A stretch of 39,565 nt of DNA from Verrucomicrobiales bacterium (GTDB taxonomy: Bacteria > Verrucomicrobiota > Verrucomicrobiia > Methylacidiphilales > JAAUTS01), in assembly GCA_031265365.1 (NCBI GenBank), contig JAISCS010000052.1, positions 1 to 39,565 on the forward strand, in the 5' to 3' direction. Under the pieces are notes generated by a model. That model was not told where the DNA came from and searched no databases. It saw nothing but the letters and a program-made list of their open reading frames with translations. The translations under genes and the position numbers were made by a program. Shown one piece after another: positions 17,189-24,629 of the stretch. Positions within the stretch are counted from its first letter, which is position 1, and each line of letters starts with the position of its first letter.

Positions 17189-17391
17189 TGAATGGTTTGA
17201 AATTTAGCGCGGGCAGGGCGGTGGCCGTGTGGCGCGGCGACACGCAAATAGGCCTCATCTATCACGACGGCGCGACCTGGTTTATCCATTGCTGGGGCGG
17301 GTGTCTATCCAATCGAGAGTTGGAAGAGTTGAACCGGCACTGCCGGGAGTTGCGGGCGCGGGACAAGACCGGAAGGAAGAAAAATGCCTAA
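17185..17391 (+). CDS. Hypothetical small protein
   Basis: 68 residues: a beta-rich start (VAVWRGDTQIGLIYHDGATW) and a helical basic tail (ELEELNRHCRELRARDKTGR). Overlaps the following initiator gene by eight bases. No family recognised. Confidence 0.5.
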   Translation: MMNGLKFSAGRAVAVWRGDTQIGLIYHDGATWFIHCWGGCLSNRELEELNRHCRELRARDKTGRKKNA

Positions 17392-18136
17392 CAGAATTTT
17401 ACGGGATTGGAGTGATTCGGAAAAAGTCAACGCGTTATCATGGCAGGCCGAGGTGTTGTTCACCCGTCTCATCATGAAGGCGGATGATTTTGGCCGGTTC
17501 ACGGGCAATCATAAACTAATCAAGGCCGCTTGCTTTCCGTTGCGGGAAGCGGTAAGGGACTCCGACATCTGCCACTGGCTCACCGCGTGTGAGCAAGCCG
17601 CGTTGCTCCGGGTTTATGTCGTCGGCGACAAAACTTACCTGCAAATCAGCAACTTTGGGCAGCGGGTCCGCGAGGGAGTCAAATCCAAATATCCGCCGCC
17701 GTCCGCCGCAGGTCGCGGCGGTTCGCCGCAACTCGCCGCGACCTGCGGCAACTCGCCGCCTTATTCGGAGGCGAAGGCGAAGGCGAAGACGAAGACGGAG
17801 GCGGGAGCGGCTGCGCTGCCACTCGCTGACGCTGAGGTGCCCAAGACAGCACTGACGGCCACCAATGCGCCACCGTTCGGGGATTGCTTTGCCCAGTTGC
17901 GGGTGTCCAGCCCGGACGTGCCGGAGGGCTTTGCCAAGCTGGTCTACGCGGATTGGGTGGGGAACGGGTGCAAGCCGCGCTACCCGGACTACGTGCGGAA
18001 GCGGTGGATGAAGAGCGAGGGCGAGGAGTGGCGCGCTGGCGTCCATAGCGAACAGAAGCGCCGGGCCGAAACCAAAAAGCAGGGAGGGAGTCATGAGCGA
18101 AAGAAGACGTTCGGGCAGCTTGCCGCGGAGGATTGA
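17384..18136 (+). CDS. Phage replication organiser (DnaD/lambda-O-like initiator)
   Basis: 250 residues with a good Shine-Dalgarno sequence (GGAAGGAAG). Residues 1-105 (ILRDWSDSEKVNALSWQAEV, LFTRLIMKADDFGRFTGNHK) form the winged-helix N-terminus typical of phage replisome organisers that sit just before DnaB. A low-complexity linker (about 106-150) is followed by a helical C-terminal part (FAKLVYADWVGNGCKPRYPD), which would contact the helicase or its loader. The linker DNA contains a perfect 16-base inverted repeat and direct repeats, as in the lambda O gene, whose linker carries the replication origin. The gene overlaps dnaB by 44 bases. Confidence 0.75.
   Translation: MPNRILRDWSDSEKVNALSWQAEVLFTRLIMKADDFGRFTGNHKLIKAACFPLREAVRDSDICHWLTACEQAALLRVYVVGDKTYLQISNFGQRVREGVKSKYPPPSAAGRGGSPQLAATCGNSPPYSEAKAKAKTKTEAGAAALPLADAEVPKTALTATNAPPFGDCFAQLRVSSPDVPEGFAKLVYADWVGNGCKPRYPDYVRKRWMKSEGEEWRAGVHSEQKRRAETKKQGGSHERKKTFGQLAAED
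17705..17810. other. Candidate phage replication origin inside the initiator gene
   Basis: GCCGCAGGTCGCGGCG (17705-17720) and CGCCGCGACCTGCGGC (17734-17749) are perfect inverted repeats around 13 bases. The sequence GCAACTCGCCGC occurs twice (about 17728 and 17748). A purine-rich stretch of GGCGAA/GACGAA repeats follows (about 17767-17800). The location matches the origin in lambda-type O genes. Confidence 0.5.
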
Positions 18137-19535
18137 CGTGCGGCTCGCGGAGCTGGTGGAGCCGCGCGGCGAGTTCGCGGAAAAGCAGACGCTGGCGGCG
18201 ATGGCGCAGGACGCGGGGTGCCTGGATTTGGCGCTGGAACGGTTGCGCGAGGATGATTTTTGGCATCCGTTTCACCGGCGCGTCTTCGCGCTGATGGGCG
18301 AGTTGCGGGGCCAGTCAAAGGCGGTGGACGCGGTCTCGTTGCTGGCGCGGTTGCCGAATGACGCGGCGGCGTTGGGCGAGTTGTCCGCCGGCGTGGTGGC
18401 GGTGCTGGTGTTCCCCGATTTGCTCGAGCAGGTGGCGCGGCTGGGGCAGTTGCGGCGCTGGCAGCGGGCGGCGGCGGAGATTTGCGCGCTGACCGCCGGC
18501 GGCGCCGCTGACGACGCGGAGGACATCATCAGCCACGCGGAAAGCCTCGTCAGCGCGGCGCAAATGGCCCAGGGCGCGACGAGTTTGCGTCCGGCGTCCG
18601 AGGTGACGGCCAGCGTCATCGAGACGCTGGATGGGGCGATTGCGCGCCGCCACGCGGGGGTGGCGGCGGTCGAGTTGTCCACCGGGCTGGACAGTCTCGA
18701 CCTGAGCAGCGGCGGACTCAAGGGCGGATGGATGGTGGTCATCGCCGCGCGGCCGGGGCAGGGGAAGACCGCGCTCGGCTTGCAATGCGCGCGGCACAAC
18801 CTCGCCAAAGGCAAGCGGGTCGGGTTTTTCACGCTGGAGATGACCGCCGAGGAGTTGCAGCGGCGCAATCTCGCCGCCAACACCGGTGTCAACCTGCGCA
18901 AAATCATTGACGGTCAGGTGAGCGCCAGCGAGCGCGATTTGATTTGTCAGCACGCGGCGGAGCAACAGCATTGGCCGTTGTTCTTCGAGGATTTGAGCTT
19001 GCTCAACGCCGCGCAGTTGCGCTCCAAGGCGCGGCGCATGGTCGGGCTGCACGGCGTCGACCTCATCGTGCTGGACTACCTGCAGCTGATGGAGGGCAGC
19101 GGCGAGTTCAACCGCGCCACCGAGCTTGCCGCCATCACCAAGACCGTCAAGAACACGGCCAAGGAACTCAAAATCCCCATCGTCACGCTCGCGCAACTCA
19201 ACCGCAAGACCGGCGACGGCGAGACCAAGCCGGCGCCGCACCATCTGCGCGAGAGCGGCAGCATCGAGCAGGACGCGGACATGGTGCTGTTGCTCAGCCG
19301 CGTCGAGAAGACCGATGAGGACGAGCCGGCGGCGAGCGTCAACGACCGCGCGGAGCGGCACGAGCACGCCACGCTGGTTGACCTCGCCAAGAACCGCAAC
19401 GGTCCGACGGGCGAGGAAGTGTTCGTGTTCGAGGGCCGCTTTCAGCGGTTCGTGCCGCCGCACAACCACAAACAACACGATGACCACGACGAGCGCGGCT
19501 CCTTCGCGGCGCGGGCGTTTAAGGAGGCCTCATGA
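18093..19535 (+). CDS. dnaB: Replicative DNA helicase, DnaB family
   Basis: 480 residues. The N-terminal domain (about 20-150) includes EKQTLAAMAQDAGCLDLALE and the FWHPFHRRVFALM motif. The RecA-like domain has Walker A ARPGQGKTALGLQ (about 219-231), FTLEMTAEELQRR, Walker B DLIVLDYLQLM (about 322-332), the LAQLNR motif, and ESGSIEQDADMVLLLSR ahead of KNRNGPTG. All catalytic motifs are intact. DnaB unwinds the phage replication fork as a hexamer. The C-terminus has an unusual histidine-rich extension (HNHKQHDDHDERG). It has a strong Shine-Dalgarno sequence (GGAGGGAG) inside the end of the initiator gene, and its stop overlaps the methylase start. Confidence 0.94.
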   Translation: MSERRRSGSLPRRIDVRLAELVEPRGEFAEKQTLAAMAQDAGCLDLALERLREDDFWHPFHRRVFALMGELRGQSKAVDAVSLLARLPNDAAALGELSAGVVAVLVFPDLLEQVARLGQLRRWQRAAAEICALTAGGAADDAEDIISHAESLVSAAQMAQGATSLRPASEVTASVIETLDGAIARRHAGVAAVELSTGLDSLDLSSGGLKGGWMVVIAARPGQGKTALGLQCARHNLAKGKRVGFFTLEMTAEELQRRNLAANTGVNLRKIIDGQVSASERDLICQHAAEQQHWPLFFEDLSLLNAAQLRSKARRMVGLHGVDLIVLDYLQLMEGSGEFNRATELAAITKTVKNTAKELKIPIVTLAQLNRKTGDGETKPAPHHLRESGSIEQDADMVLLLSRVEKTDEDEPAASVNDRAERHEHATLVDLAKNRNGPTGEEVFVFEGRFQRFVPPHNHKQHDDHDERGSFAARAFKEAS

Positions 19536-20002
19536 CCCGGCCCCCAATCCTTGACGCGTGCTGCGGGAGCCGGATGTTTCATTTTGACCGGCTCAATCCT
19601 AACGTGTTGTTTATGGATAACCGCAATGAGTCGCACACGCTGTGTGACGGCCGCACACTGACGGTCGCGCCGGATCTGGTCGGGGATTTCACGCGGACAG
19701 AGTTTGCGGACGAGAGCTTTCACCTGGTGATTTTCGACCCGCCGCACTTGCTGCGCGCCGGCGTCAACGGCTGGCAGGCCAAAAAGTACGGACGCCTTGA
19801 TGCGGACTGGCAGGACTTGTTACGGCGTGGTTTCGCCGAGTGTTTTCGCGTGTTGAAAACCAACGGCACGCTGATTTTTAAATGGCATGAGCACGACATT
19901 CCAGTCTCACGGATTCTGGCGCTGACGCCGCGCAAGCCCGTCGTCGGCAACAAGTGCGGCAAGCAAAACAAAACCCATTGGCTGGTGTTTTTTAAGGAGT
20001 AA
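19532..20002 (+). CDS. Phage DNA methyltransferase-like protein (DPPH type)
   Basis: 156 residues. ILDACCGSRMF at residues 6-16 is motif I (SAM binding), and VIFDPPHLL near residue 69 is the catalytic motif IV, a DPPY variant with His in place of Tyr. ECFRVLKTNGTLIFKWHEHD is the following strand pair of the Rossmann-like fold. The protein is a minimal class I methyltransferase core without a target-recognition domain. Presumed role: methylation of phage DNA against host restriction. Start overlaps the dnaB stop (ATGA). Confidence 0.75.
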   Translation: MTRPPILDACCGSRMFHFDRLNPNVLFMDNRNESHTLCDGRTLTVAPDLVGDFTRTEFADESFHLVIFDPPHLLRAGVNGWQAKKYGRLDADWQDLLRRGFAECFRVLKTNGTLIFKWHEHDIPVSRILALTPRKPVVGNKCGKQNKTHWLVFFKE

Positions 20003-20008
20003 AAAAAT

Positions 20009-20416
20009 ATGAAAATCGAAGAAGTAGAAAGCACAAAAAAATGGACAAAATACGGTAAAAACTTTGTGGTCGAGCTTGCCCATCGGTTCGACGGAAATTT
20101 TAACATCTGGAACCTGTATGCCTACATCTACCCGGAACACAAGCTGTTCAAAAAAATTAGCTGTGACAAAGATGTGGATATGCTGCCCATGCATGGTGGA
20201 ATAACCTATTTTAGGTTTGTTAGCTGTCACGAGAACAAGGATGTCTTTTCGCATACCGCCATCCAGGTTGGCTGTGACTACCATCACTATGGCGATGACC
20301 GCTATCAACGAAAATTTGACGATGACATTACGGTGTTTGCAGGGGACATTGACGCGCTGGTGAATGCCTTAACCGAGACCGATGGTAATGTTGCGGAGGA
20401 TTTAACCGCCAACTGA
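20009..20416 (+). CDS. Hypothetical protein, acidic and aromatic-rich
   Basis: 135 residues with alternating strands (NFNIWNLYAYIYPEHKLFKK, MHGGITYFRFVSCH, TAIQVGCDYHHYGDDRYQRK). Lower GC than its neighbours. It reads like a compact beta protein; no family recognised. Shine-Dalgarno sequence AAGGAGTAAAAA upstream. Confidence 0.6.
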   Translation: MKIEEVESTKKWTKYGKNFVVELAHRFDGNFNIWNLYAYIYPEHKLFKKISCDKDVDMLPMHGGITYFRFVSCHENKDVFSHTAIQVGCDYHHYGDDRYQRKFDDDITVFAGDIDALVNALTETDGNVAEDLTAN

Positions 20417-20465
20417 CCGGTCACATCACACAATATAGGGGTATTCTTAAAGGGGGGTTTGGAAA

Positions 20466-20738
20466 GTGTGTCAAGATAAAATTGTTGAAATAAGTTCCAC
20501 GTGGAACAAAAATAATCAGAAGGTCAGATATATGAAAAATGCAATAAACGAGAAGATTAAAAAAGCAAAATCGAATTTTATAGAAATTAGAATTAACTTT
20601 ACAGAAGGGGAGAAAAAAGGGGAGATTTGCATGGATATTACTGATATGAAATCTGGTTTGCGGATTTTCAAAATTCCAAGTATTGCGGTTAATAAAATCG
20701 GTCAGGAAATTATTTCAACCTACTACATTCAAATATGA
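20466..20738 (+). CDS. Hypothetical AT-rich small protein
   Basis: 90 residues from a start at 20466, or 68 from the ATG at 20532. A purine-rich Shine-Dalgarno-like run (AAAGGGGGG) lies upstream of the first. Strongly AT-rich compared with neighbours, lysine/isoleucine-rich (INEKIKKAKSNFIEIRINFT), which suggests recent acquisition. No family recognised. The stop overlaps the terS start. Confidence 0.5.
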   Translation: MCQDKIVEISSTWNKNNQKVRYMKNAINEKIKKAKSNFIEIRINFTEGEKKGEICMDITDMKSGLRIFKIPSIAVNKIGQEIISTYYIQI

Positions 20739-21163
20739 AAAAGATAAAAAATGGTAGTGGTTCGCGCGCGCGCGCGAAAACTGACGGCGCGGCGGCTTCC
20801 TCGGCGGCGGGGGAGGAACATTTGGAGCGGCGGGCGGGGGAGTTGGGGAATCCGGCCAATGTGACGCCGGCGCTGGTGCGGCATTTGGCGGAGCATTTTA
20901 CGGTGGAACGCATCAGGGGAAAGATTGATGAGTTGTTGGAGGCGACGCACGTGACGCAGGGCGGCAGGGTGATACCGGATAATCGGGCGCGGGAGGCGGG
21001 GCTGAAGTTGTTGCTGGCGTATCTCATCGGGCTGCCGGTGCAGCGGCAGGAGATTTTGACCGGGACGGTGGAGCCGTTGGAGACGCTGGAACGACGGTTG
21101 CGGAACTCGCCGGCGTTGCGGCAGACGTTGACGCGGATGCTGGCGGAGACGCCGCCTTGTTGA
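20735..21163 (+). CDS. terS: Terminase small subunit candidate
   Basis: 142 residues directly before the large subunit. The basic, glycine-rich N-terminus (MKKIKNGSGSRARAKTD) precedes helices HLERRAGELGNPANVTPALV and VERIRGKIDELLEATHVTQG, and a helical C-terminus (RLRNSPALRQTLTRMLAETP) that could form the oligomer contacts. Small terminase subunits recognise the packaging site and vary greatly in sequence, so the call rests on position, size and charge. The gene begins with a 16-base alternating GC palindrome (20761-20776). Confidence 0.6.
   Translation: MKKIKNGSGSRARAKTDGAAASSAAGEEHLERRAGELGNPANVTPALVRHLAEHFTVERIRGKIDELLEATHVTQGGRVIPDNRAREAGLKLLLAYLIGLPVQRQEILTGTVEPLETLERRLRNSPALRQTLTRMLAETPPC
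20761..20776. repeat. Alternating purine-pyrimidine palindrome in terS, possible packaging site
   Basis: TTCGCGCGCGCGCGAA is a perfect 16-base palindrome with a (CG)6 core. It lies in the coding start of the presumed terS, where pac sites often occur, and could adopt Z-DNA. Function inferred from location only. Confidence 0.4.
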
Positions 21164-21192
21164 CATGTATGCTATGTTGAAATTAAATCAAT

Positions 21193-22995
21193 ATGGCTGC
21201 CGACCGCAATGACGAGGAGGTTTTTCAACTGGGCATCCGGCGTAATCCGGCGGCGTGGTTCGAGAATTTCGGGGTCATTCAGCGGAAGGGCGGCGCGTTG
21301 GCGGGGTTTCCCGACTTGAAGGCGAATTTCATGCAGTTGAAAATCGCGGAGGTGGTGGAGTGGTGCCAGGTCAATCGGGTGCCGTGCCGCATCATCAGTC
21401 TGAAACCCCGGCAGAAAGGTTCCTCGACGTTTTATGTGGCGGTCGGGCACCGGCACCTGGCCAATCAGCCGCGGCGCGGGTGCATTGTCGGCGGGGCGCA
21501 TGAGCAGGGGGAGAAGTTGTTCAAGATGCTGCGGCTCTACGCTGAGCATGACGGGTTTATGGCGCAGCGGGCGAAGGTGCTTGACCGTCACGCGACCTAC
21601 CCGAACGGCTCGACTTGCACGCGCATCACGGCGGCGAATGTGAATTCCGGCACCGGCGGGACGTTCGAGGTGTTGATTTGCACGGAGGTGGCGAAGTGGG
21701 CGGAGGAAGGGGTTGCCAACGCTGCCGAGTTTCTTTCCAATCTGTTGAAAACCGTGCCCAGCACCGAGGGGGCGGAGGAGACCATCATCGTGCTCGAATC
21801 CACCGCCAACGGCGCGAGCGGCGATTTTTACGACCGGTATCAGAAGGCGGTGACCTTCGCGGAGTTGAAAGCCGGTCAACGTGGACATTACGTCAAGCTG
21901 TTCTTCCCGTGGTTCATGTTTCCCGACTCGCGGCTGACGCCGGCGGCGGAGGGCCTCGTCAGCGTCGAGGATTTGACACCGAGGGAGCGCGAGCTTGCCG
22001 CGTTGCACAAACTCGACCTCGCGCAGGTGGCGTGGATGCGCTGGGCGATACGTGAGGAGTGCAAAGGCGACTTCGATATTTTCTGCCAGGACTACCCCTT
22101 CGACGACCAGAGCGCGTTTCTAACCAGCGGGCGGCGGCGGTTTAACGTGTCGTGCGTCGCCAAGATGAAGGCCGGCGCGCTGAGTTATCCGCCGGAGTTT
22201 GGCATGTTTGAGGAGCAGGGCGACGGCGTGCTCTTCCGCCCCGCGCCGCCCGACGAGGCGCGGGTCATGCGCTGGGAGCAGCCGCGCGACGGTTGCGCGT
22301 ACCTCGTCTCGGTGGACGTGATGACCGGCGCGAGCCAGACGGGGGGCGATGACCCCGACAATCACGCCCCACTGGTGTGGCGGCGCGGGTTTTTTGAGCA
22401 CGGGCGGGGCTGGACGCCGCCGCGGTTGGTGTGCCGGCTCATCGGCGACTGGCGGACGTGGGAGCGCGAGCGCAAGTGCGAGTTGCGCTGGGACATTGAC
22501 GTGCTGGAGGAACAGGTCTGGCGCATGTCGCGGTACTACGGCAATTGTCTCATCGTGCCGGAGGTCAACATGGACCGGGGGTTAATCGAACTGCTGAAGC
22601 TGCGTGGCGCGAACATTTATCAGCGCGAGATTTTCAACCGGCGCGAACACACCGTGGACAAGGCGCTGGGCTGGCATACCGACCCGCGCACACGGGAGAT
22701 GGCGGTCGAGTGTCTGGCCCGGCACATCCGCGAGCACGGGCGCGAGAACGGCGGGGTGGACATTCACGACCCGATTTTGCTGGCGGAGTTGGAGAGTTTT
22801 GTGGTCAAGGAAAACGGGCGCAGCGAGGCGATGAGCGGCAAGCACGACGACAATGTGCTGAGCGCCGCCATCGGGCTTATCACCCTGGACGCGGCGACCG
22901 GGTACCGTCAGCCGGCGCGGGAACGGCGGCTGGCGGGGCGCATGGGCAATTTTGACGAGGGGAATCCGCGTGCGGCACGGGCGCAGTATTGGTGA
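21193..22995 (+). CDS. terL: Terminase large subunit (ATPase-nuclease)
   Basis: 600 residues. The ATPase half has a Walker A-like loop SLKPRQKGSST (about 69-79), Walker B FEVLICTEVAKWAEE (about 158-172) and the coupling motif ESTANGASGDFYDRY (about 205-219). The nuclease half has the RNase-H-like acidic residues VSVDVMTG (about 372-379), VPEVNMDRG (about 455-463) and KHDDNVLSAAIGL (about 551-563). All key acids are present, so the protein should translocate and cut concatemeric DNA. It shows that the element is a tailed phage. The preceding gene is the small subunit. Confidence 0.92.
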   Translation: MAADRNDEEVFQLGIRRNPAAWFENFGVIQRKGGALAGFPDLKANFMQLKIAEVVEWCQVNRVPCRIISLKPRQKGSSTFYVAVGHRHLANQPRRGCIVGGAHEQGEKLFKMLRLYAEHDGFMAQRAKVLDRHATYPNGSTCTRITAANVNSGTGGTFEVLICTEVAKWAEEGVANAAEFLSNLLKTVPSTEGAEETIIVLESTANGASGDFYDRYQKAVTFAELKAGQRGHYVKLFFPWFMFPDSRLTPAAEGLVSVEDLTPRERELAALHKLDLAQVAWMRWAIREECKGDFDIFCQDYPFDDQSAFLTSGRRRFNVSCVAKMKAGALSYPPEFGMFEEQGDGVLFRPAPPDEARVMRWEQPRDGCAYLVSVDVMTGASQTGGDDPDNHAPLVWRRGFFEHGRGWTPPRLVCRLIGDWRTWERERKCELRWDIDVLEEQVWRMSRYYGNCLIVPEVNMDRGLIELLKLRGANIYQREIFNRREHTVDKALGWHTDPRTREMAVECLARHIREHGRENGGVDIHDPILLAELESFVVKENGRSEAMSGKHDDNVLSAAIGLITLDAATGYRQPARERRLAGRMGNFDEGNPRAARAQYW

Positions 22996-23027
22996 AGAGC
23001 AAAAATTCAAATTACAAATTAAAAATT

Positions 23028-23408
23028 ATGAGCATGACGAAGAAAATCCAGCGGGCGGAGCAAGCCCGCAATCAGGCGCGGGATGTGGCGCGCAGTTTTA
23101 ATCTCGCGCTGTCGGTGCTGGCGAAGAAACACGGCGGGACGCTGACGTTGACGGACGCGGACTTGGCACTGTTCACCGAGGGGATGCATGTGCGACCGGT
23201 GCCGACGCAGGACGGGAGTATTGCCGTCCGGCTGGTGGAGCCGCAACCGACTTTGGCGGCGGCGTTCCGCTGGCGGTGGTGGCGGCTGGGGTGGGCGTGG
23301 TGCGGGGACTTGCCCGCGCTCGGTTGCCGCCGCGTATGGGGGAGGCTTTGGTGGGTGAAGAGATTTGAAACTCAAAACGCAAAGCTCATATCTCAAAACC
23401 ACAACTGA
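23028..23408 (+). CDS. Hypothetical protein, possibly frameshifted at the 3' end
   Basis: 126 residues from ATG 23028. The first 80 residues look natural (AEQARNQARDVARSFNLALS, LTLTDADLALFTEGMHVRPV). After PTLAAAF the text becomes tryptophan/arginine-rich (RWRWWRLGWAWCGDLP) and ends in an AT-rich repeat. The alternative frame there encodes a small hydrophobic stretch (LAVVAAGVGVVRGLARARL), so a frameshift is possible. The gene is flanked on both sides by AT-rich 'CAAATT/CTCAAA' repeats (about 23001-23027 and 23362-23402). Confidence 0.5.
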   Translation: MSMTKKIQRAEQARNQARDVARSFNLALSVLAKKHGGTLTLTDADLALFTEGMHVRPVPTQDGSIAVRLVEPQPTLAAAFRWRWWRLGWAWCGDLPALGCRRVWGRLWWVKRFETQNAKLISQNHN

Positions 23409-23452
23409 TTAACGTAAAATTAGCTGGCGCTTATCATCTCGATTAGGCGCAG

Positions 23453-23498
23453 TTTCGGCTTGCATTGTTTTTCCTGAGCGGGAATGTACAAGCCGAAA
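23453..23498. promoter_or_regulatory. Inverted repeat before the secreted-protein gene
   Basis: TTTCGGCTTG (23453-23462) and CAAGCCGAAA (23489-23498) are perfect 10-base inverted repeats, ending eight bases before the ATG at 23506. As RNA the hairpin would hide the ribosome-binding region; as DNA it could be an operator. Confidence 0.4.
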
Positions 23499-23505
23499 AT
23501 ATTTT

Positions 23506-24519
23506 ATGAAAAAATATCTGGCGATAATAGTATTGGTGTGTTGCGGCGGTTGGGTGATGGCGCAAACTGACAAGGAGGAATGGTTACAGGATTTGGAGGC
23601 GGCCAAAGCCTTGGCGGTGGCGGCTTATCCCGATGTCGCGAACGCCAATTCCGCGTTGGTGGTCAGGATGAACGAACTCGACGGGATGCTGAAAAAGCAG
23701 GACTCGCCGCTGACCCACTCGGCCTATTATCCGTTCATGTTGTCCGCCGTCGCCGCATTTCAACTGGGGATGCCGCCGCAACCATCAGCGGCAACAAAGG
23801 AAAGTTGGTTTGATGCGGTGTGGTCGTTGGGCGAAGTGTTCCAGGTGGTGACTGCCGCAAAACCGAATGAGGCCGCCATTGCCAAGACTGAACCGCCAGC
23901 ATGGAAAATCGGCGATACCTGGCCGGAATTGCGTCTTGCAGACGGCACGGTGTACCAGAACGCCCGCTTGACCCGGGTGGAACCCAACGGCATTACGGTC
24001 TCGCATCAGAGCGGCTCGGCCAAAATAGCTTACGAGAAACTCCCCGCCGATTTGCGTGAGAAATTTAATCATAATCCGGCGGCGGCAGCGGATTACGCGC
24101 TGGAGCAAAAGTACAAGCAACAAATCGCCGTGTTGCAGGGACAGGTCGAGAGTTTGCAAAAGCAGTTGCGGAAGGAAAAGGGATTTTCTAATTTCATGGC
24201 GGAAAAATTGGTCGAGGAGGCTGATAGAAACTCTGCCGGGAGTGCCACCACTCCGTCCATCAAGGGTTTTACGTTGTTTAAAAATGAGATGATTAACAAG
24301 AGCGGTGTATTGAAGTATAGTCGAACCGCAAGAAGGGAATTTTACAGTTCTGGGCCGCTATCCGGCAAAACAGAGGAGCAGGCTCAGGTATTCCTCCAAC
24401 AGGAATGGGAAAGAATGGGATTGGATGGTCAATTAGCTTATGAAGAAAAGGCCGCCAAGTTTGGCACGGGACAGGCCAAGAGAGATCCTACGGTTAGGGT
24501 TATTCATGGGAATAATTAA
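23506..24519 (+). CDS. Secreted protein with a Verrucomicrobia-type small domain
   Basis: 337 residues with a clear signal peptide (MKKYLAIIVLVCCGGWVMAQ; cleavage expected after VMA). Residues about 145-200 (LADGTVYQNARLTRVEPNGI, TVSHQSGSAKIAYEKLPADL, REKFNHNPAAAADYA) form a small beta domain that I know from secreted proteins of Verrucomicrobiota. A coiled coil follows (QIAVLQGQVESLQKQLRKEK). The C-terminal part (FYSSGPLSGKTEEQAQVFLQ, QEWERMGLDGQLAYEEKAAK) resembles a motif in the next gene's product. A phage gene with a host-type signal peptide and domain was probably captured from a host of this phylum. Confidence 0.7.
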   Translation: MKKYLAIIVLVCCGGWVMAQTDKEEWLQDLEAAKALAVAAYPDVANANSALVVRMNELDGMLKKQDSPLTHSAYYPFMLSAVAAFQLGMPPQPSAATKESWFDAVWSLGEVFQVVTAAKPNEAAIAKTEPPAWKIGDTWPELRLADGTVYQNARLTRVEPNGITVSHQSGSAKIAYEKLPADLREKFNHNPAAAADYALEQKYKQQIAVLQGQVESLQKQLRKEKGFSNFMAEKLVEEADRNSAGSATTPSIKGFTLFKNEMINKSGVLKYSRTARREFYSSGPLSGKTEEQAQVFLQQEWERMGLDGQLAYEEKAAKFGTGQAKRDPTVRVIHGNN

Positions 24520-24591
24520 TCGAAGAGGTCTTTCCCCTATTTAACACTGACAACGCCGACTGATAGACACCTATGTATTTTTTGAAAAATC

Positions 24592-24610
24592 TGTTGATAA
24601 AATATCAACA
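24592..24610. promoter_or_regulatory. AT-rich palindrome in the gap before 24630
   Basis: TGTTGATA-AAA-TATCAACA is a perfect inverted repeat in the 110-base AT-rich gap. It is symmetrical enough for an operator; no T-run for termination follows. Confidence 0.35.
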
Positions 24611-24629
24611 TTGAATTAAAAAATATGGC

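Noticed and set aside
18000-23000. Defence systems such as restriction-modification or retron
   Set aside because: The methyltransferase at 19532 stands alone with no restriction gene nearby, and no reverse transcriptase is present.
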